Of a DNA stretch of 20,119 nucleotides, positions 17,240-20,119 are shown piece by piece (positions within the stretch are counted from its first letter, which is position 1; each line of letters begins with the position of its first letter). Source of the DNA: Cyclostephanos tholiformis (Eukaryota; Bacillariophyta; Thalassiosirophyceae; Thalassiosirales; Thalassiosiraceae); contig JALLPB010000260.1 of assembly GCA_036939975.1 (NCBI GenBank), positions 1 through 20,119 of the forward strand. The letters run 5' to 3'. The translations under genes and the position numbers were made by a program. The notes under the pieces are model-generated. The model made no database searches. It had not been told where the DNA came from and was given only the letters and a program-made list of their open reading frames with translations.

Positions 17240-18584
17240 TCAGGCCAACCGTATTAGACCCGCCTCCATTAACATTCGTAGCTTTGGCCCAAATTCCTCA
17301 TGGGTCATGTAGTGTCGCAACTTATTCCCAGTAGAACATTCCTCCATGATCTCCTGTATGACAGGGTCCATTAAAATAGAGCGTAATTCTTCACTCGCTA
17401 AAATGGAAGCTACTTGATTGTCCATTTCATTCGATGGAGAAGCATTTCGAAAATCTCGGTTGGATTCGTCATCCTTTGCTTGCATTTGCTGATGCCTCTC
17501 CAGTGCTTTCTTCTCCAATGGGCCCATCTCTCTCACCTTGGCTCCTTCCCACCTCTCTCCCTCGTTCACTCTACATTCCTTTCCATCGCGTACCTCTCCC
17601 ATCTGAAGGAAATGATCTCCAATCACGCTGCAAAATTCCATCAACCACTCGACGATATCTGGACTGGTCTCTTTCAGTAATTCCATTGTCTCCTTAGGGT
17701 TTGTTTGCATGTTTTGCAATGCTGCCGTGTAGCGTGGATCATACATGCCACGTGCCAACTTGGGATGACTCTTGATAATGGTATCAACTAAGTCCGATGT
17801 AGCCCATTGCGCAGAGTTGGATTGGAGGTGGGATATAATTGAAGATTGAACCTCGGGGAGGTGTAGTTGATTGTTGATGTTGTGTGAAGGTGATTGCCGA
17901 TTACACGGCAATGGAATTATATTTCCGTTGCTGTCCAACTCGTAAATGAGATTTTTCTGGGAAACGAAAACCACATTGCGCGTAAGAAGGCATCAGGGAT
18001 ATAATGCATCTGACCATGATCGAATAGTGCTTTCTTCCACTAACCTGACGTTCTCCTTTCTGCTCTTCCACTGCCGCATCTCTCTGATACTTGTCGGACA
18101 ATAGTTTTGAATTACTCTGATCTTTACCAGCATCAATCTTCATCTTGCTATTATCTTTCTTGGACGACAATGAATTCAAAAACCCCTTCTTCAGTCCGAA
18201 ATTAGACTTCTTTGCTCTCTGTCGATCCTTCTGTTCTTGAAGCCGTTGCTGTTTTCCTTTCGCCAGAGTGGCCTCTGCCAGCAATTGCTCCGCGAGTGAT
18301 GGCGTCTCGGAAGTGCATTGTCCATCACATCTGGAAGGACTAAAAGGTTTCTGCCTGGCGATTGGTTTCGTTTGGAAAATAATGGGCGGAGGTCCGTCGT
18401 CGCCGTCATCGTCGCCATCGTCGTCGGGTGATTTCGAATCGAATGACACGCCACCGGGCCCCTTCGCTGCATATTCCTCGCTGCGCACCACCTGAATCAG
18501 TGGGCGCAGCGACGGTAGCGAATGCTCTACGCACGGTTCAAGAATCAGACTTTTGAGGCGGTCGCATAGTTTCTCGGAAGTCAT
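17240..18584 (-). CDS. STI1/DP-domain protein, possible Hsp70/Hsp90 co-chaperone-like (one intron)
   Basis: Exons 18584-18045 and 17956-17240 are separated by an 88-bp intron (GTTAGT...TTTCCCAG), phase 0, giving 418 residues. The first 180 residues are hydrophilic: an acidic Asp/Gly stretch (52-64), a coiled-coil-like Gln/Lys/Glu region (about 96-125) and a KKSNFGLKKGFLNSL motif. After the splice come two helical modules. One is around 239-300 (HPKLARGMYDPRYTAALQNM and following). The other is at the C-terminus (365-418), ending LRMLMEAGLIRLA, which resembles the end of the DP2/STI1 domain of Hop/Sti1. No TPR repeats are present, unlike Hop. The start is uncertain: the frame is open upstream to a pyrimidine-rich CCCCATAG at 18617, which could be a splice acceptor from an earlier exon; 18584 is the first ATG. 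Confidence 0.6.
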
Positions 18585-18974
18585 AGCGGCATCCAGGTCC
18601 TCTTTTTTATTACCTCCTATGGGGAAAAAATGAAATCGAAACAATATTATTTTGCTACAAGATTAACCCCTATTACGCTTCGTTAGAAACATTTTTGCCT
18701 ATGCTTGTATAACTCCTACGTAGAACCTTATGTACGGTAGATACACCTCCGGTGAAGCGTAATTGGCCCCATAAATCAGCCAACCATGTTAGCTGGTGGC
18801 TTTTGGCCCTAGCACCGCCTACGGGCAGGCGGCGCCCAAACCCAGCATATCGCCATCATCCTCACACCATGGGCTAACGTTGGTATGCTTGGTTTGGGCA
18901 TCCTACATGTGGGGGGCGAGAAGTATAGCATAATAGAAGCATAGTAAAAGTGTTAGATTTTTTATGACTATCCT
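18585..18974. other. Spacer with tandem hairpins upstream of the STI1-domain gene
   Basis: This 390-bp region contains three inverted repeats in a row: AGCCA-A-CCA / TGGTGGCT (18778-18801), CCGCCT / AGGCGG (18815-18832), and GCCCAAACCCAGCATA / TATGCTTGGTTTGGGC (18834-18849 with 18884-18899, 15 of 16 paired). A further arm, GCTAACGTTGG (18873-18883), can pair with CCAAC-cat-GTTAGC (18780-18793). It may be a small mobile-element footprint, a structured RNA or a regulatory region. It also probably contains the promoter or first exon of the STI1-domain gene. Confidence 0.4.
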
Positions 18975-19979
18975 CTACACCGGTCCCTCGTCAATTATGC
19001 CCCCGAGCATGCCATTCACTGCCTCCAAAGTGCCGTCATCATCATTGTTGTTGTTGGCCGTGGCGGTCTCTGTAGTTTCTCCAGCATCCTCGGCCTCCCT
19101 GAGCGCCTTCAAAGACTCCCATTCCTCGGTACTAAAGTCGAGGACAGCTGCCACCGCATTCCTCTTCTGCAGCGCTGCATACCTACCAAGGTATGTCTCG
19201 GACATGTCAATCTCTCTATTCGCAATCCTTGCAAGCTCTTCTTCATCCTCTGCTGTCCACTCCCTTAGCAAAGGCGGCGCCTTATTGCTGGCACGTATCT
19301 CTCTCCACCTTGCCACTTTGTCAGCCTTCTTCTTCCTATCATCCTTTGGAATTTCATACCAATTCAACAATACGTCTAACTCTTGAATCAAAATATCTCT
19401 GTAATTGTTCGATTCAAACAAGGCTGCCTTTTCTACCAAGATTGACATTCCTTTCCTCTGAAGCTCAGCCTTCTGCAGCAATTCCTTTTTCAACTTTTCT
19501 TTCATCTTTAGTTCCTCCTCCCTTGCAAGAAGTGCCTGTGATTTAAAGAAGTCATCGGAACAGACATGACTGCCCCCCGTTGCAAAGAACTTCTTACCAT
19601 GTGTGTTTGCTGTTGCCAATAACTCAATGCGCTCTTGTGACATTCGTTCTGTAATCCTCCCCCCGGCCTCAATCAATTTCCACGTCTCAGTAGTAGGCGA
19701 AATCATCACCAATGCCTGCAACACCGATCCATCATACCCACCCTCTGTCAGCGGCGACAGTTCGGATGAACTCCTCCTGTTGACCAACACTGCACTAGGG
19801 GCGTTGACAGCCTTCTGGTATGCACGGCGGACGGCCATCTGCTTCGCCGGATCCTCACTCTCCTTCCGAGTGAATTTCGTCGCACGCATCGCCTCGGGGA
19901 TGGAGGCCCCCTGGCACCTAATTTTAAATGTAACGGCACTCGCGATGCGCTTGTCGTCGCGCCTACCCTTCCCTGACAT
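18975..19979 (-). CDS. Hypothetical HTH and SAP/HeH-like protein, probable multicopy family
   Basis: A 334-residue intronless protein starting MSGKGRRDDKR. Residues 10-56 (KRIASAVTFKI, CQGASIPEAMRATKF, QMAVRRAYQKA) look like a pipsqueak/CENP-B-type helix-turn-helix, as found at the N-terminus of transposon-derived DNA-binding proteins. A charged coiled coil runs from about 147 to 190. Residues 198-230 (ELDVLLNWYEIPK, KKADKVARWREI) have the two-helix pattern of SAP/HeH DNA-binding motifs. The C-terminus is acidic with an Asn/Asp run. No catalytic domain is visible. I suspect an accessory protein of a mobile element or a domesticated derivative, but the frame is intact and codon use is normal. 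It was assigned from pattern alone. The ATG at 19979 is the first in-frame start. Confidence 0.55.
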   Translation of the reverse strand: MSGKGRRDDKRIASAVTFKIRCQGASIPEAMRATKFTRKESEDPAKQMAVRRAYQKAVNAPSAVLVNRRSSSELSPLTEGGYDGSVLQALVMISPTTETWKLIEAGGRITERMSQERIELLATANTHGKKFFATGGSHVCSDDFFKSQALLAREEELKMKEKLKKELLQKAELQRKGMSILVEKAALFESNNYRDILIQELDVLLNWYEIPKDDRKKKADKVARWREIRASNKAPPLLREWTAEDEEELARIANREIDMSETYLGRYAALQKRNAVAAVLDFSTEEWESLKALREAEDAGETTETATANNNNDDDGTLEAVNGMLGGIIDEGPV

Positions 19980-20078
19980 GTTAGGTAAGATATTTGGTCA
20001 ATGGTGTTCAACAATTTGTCGATGATAGACAAGTAATCAGCAATATGACACTCGCGCGGTAGTATTTTTTTGATATTT

Positions 20079-20113
20079 TGGTGCGTACAAGTACGCACCA
20101 CCTAAAAGTTAGG
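20079..20113. repeat. Two adjacent perfect palindromes
   Basis: TGGTGCGTAC-aa-GTACGCACCA (20079-20100) is a perfect 10-bp inverted repeat with a 2-base spacer. It is followed at once by CCTAA-aag-TTAGG (20101-20113). Together they lie about 100 bp upstream of the HTH/SAP-like gene. They could be a protein-binding site or the terminus of a mobile element running off the window. Confidence 0.6.
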
Positions 20114-20119
20114 CAGGAA

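Noticed and set aside
1..20119. CRISPR array, operon or prokaryotic defence system
   Set aside because: No regularly spaced direct repeats and no prokaryotic gene organisation. Introns and eukaryotic-only proteins rule out a bacterial origin.

Overview
This is eukaryotic nuclear DNA, most likely from a diatom and probably a centric one; this is inferred from content, not from a database match. The evidence is the spliceosomal introns (85-140 bp, GT-AG), a cyclin resembling the expanded diatom-specific cyclins, a methyltransferase with a signal peptide ending in an AEA|F motif of the kind used for import into complex plastids, and eukaryotic-only genes (eIF2-beta, cytosolic ribosomal protein uS5/RPS2, Nar1, a Nup35/Nup53-like nucleoporin).

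Layout. Positions 1-2690 are a graveyard of mobile DNA: a decayed DDE (Harbinger-type) transposase on the minus strand with stops and frameshifts. A 315-bp MITE-like element with 17-bp terminal inverted repeats and a 6-bp imperfect target duplication is nested inside it. A cluster of GCCGACA palindromic motifs lies beside it, with other unrecognised coding scraps. From 3402 a compact run of single-copy genes begins: cyclin (+, 3402-4298), cationic amino-acid transporter (-, 4423-7218), Nup35-like nucleoporin (+, 7496-8574, one intron), eIF2-beta (-, 8945-9658), RPS2 (+, 10017-10811), Nar1 (-, 11195-13564), plastid-targeted methyltransferase (+, 15064-16465, four or five introns), STI1-domain protein (-, 17240-18584, one intron) and an HTH/SAP-like protein of probable multicopy family (-, 18975-19979).

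The genes from the cyclin to the STI1-domain protein alternate in strand, so spacers are alternately convergent (shared 3' side) and divergent (shared promoter side). The clearest functional pairing is the 358-bp divergent promoter between eIF2-beta and RPS2, both translation genes. There is no operon or obvious pathway cluster.

I did not find a convincing undescribed system. The most interesting points are the nested MITE in the dead transposase, the enlarged Nar1 with a C-terminal Trp, the ambiguous 114-nt frame-neutral segment in the methyltransferase, the TPR-less STI1-domain protein, the tandem hairpins upstream of it, and the HTH/SAP-like gene beside perfect palindromes at the right edge.
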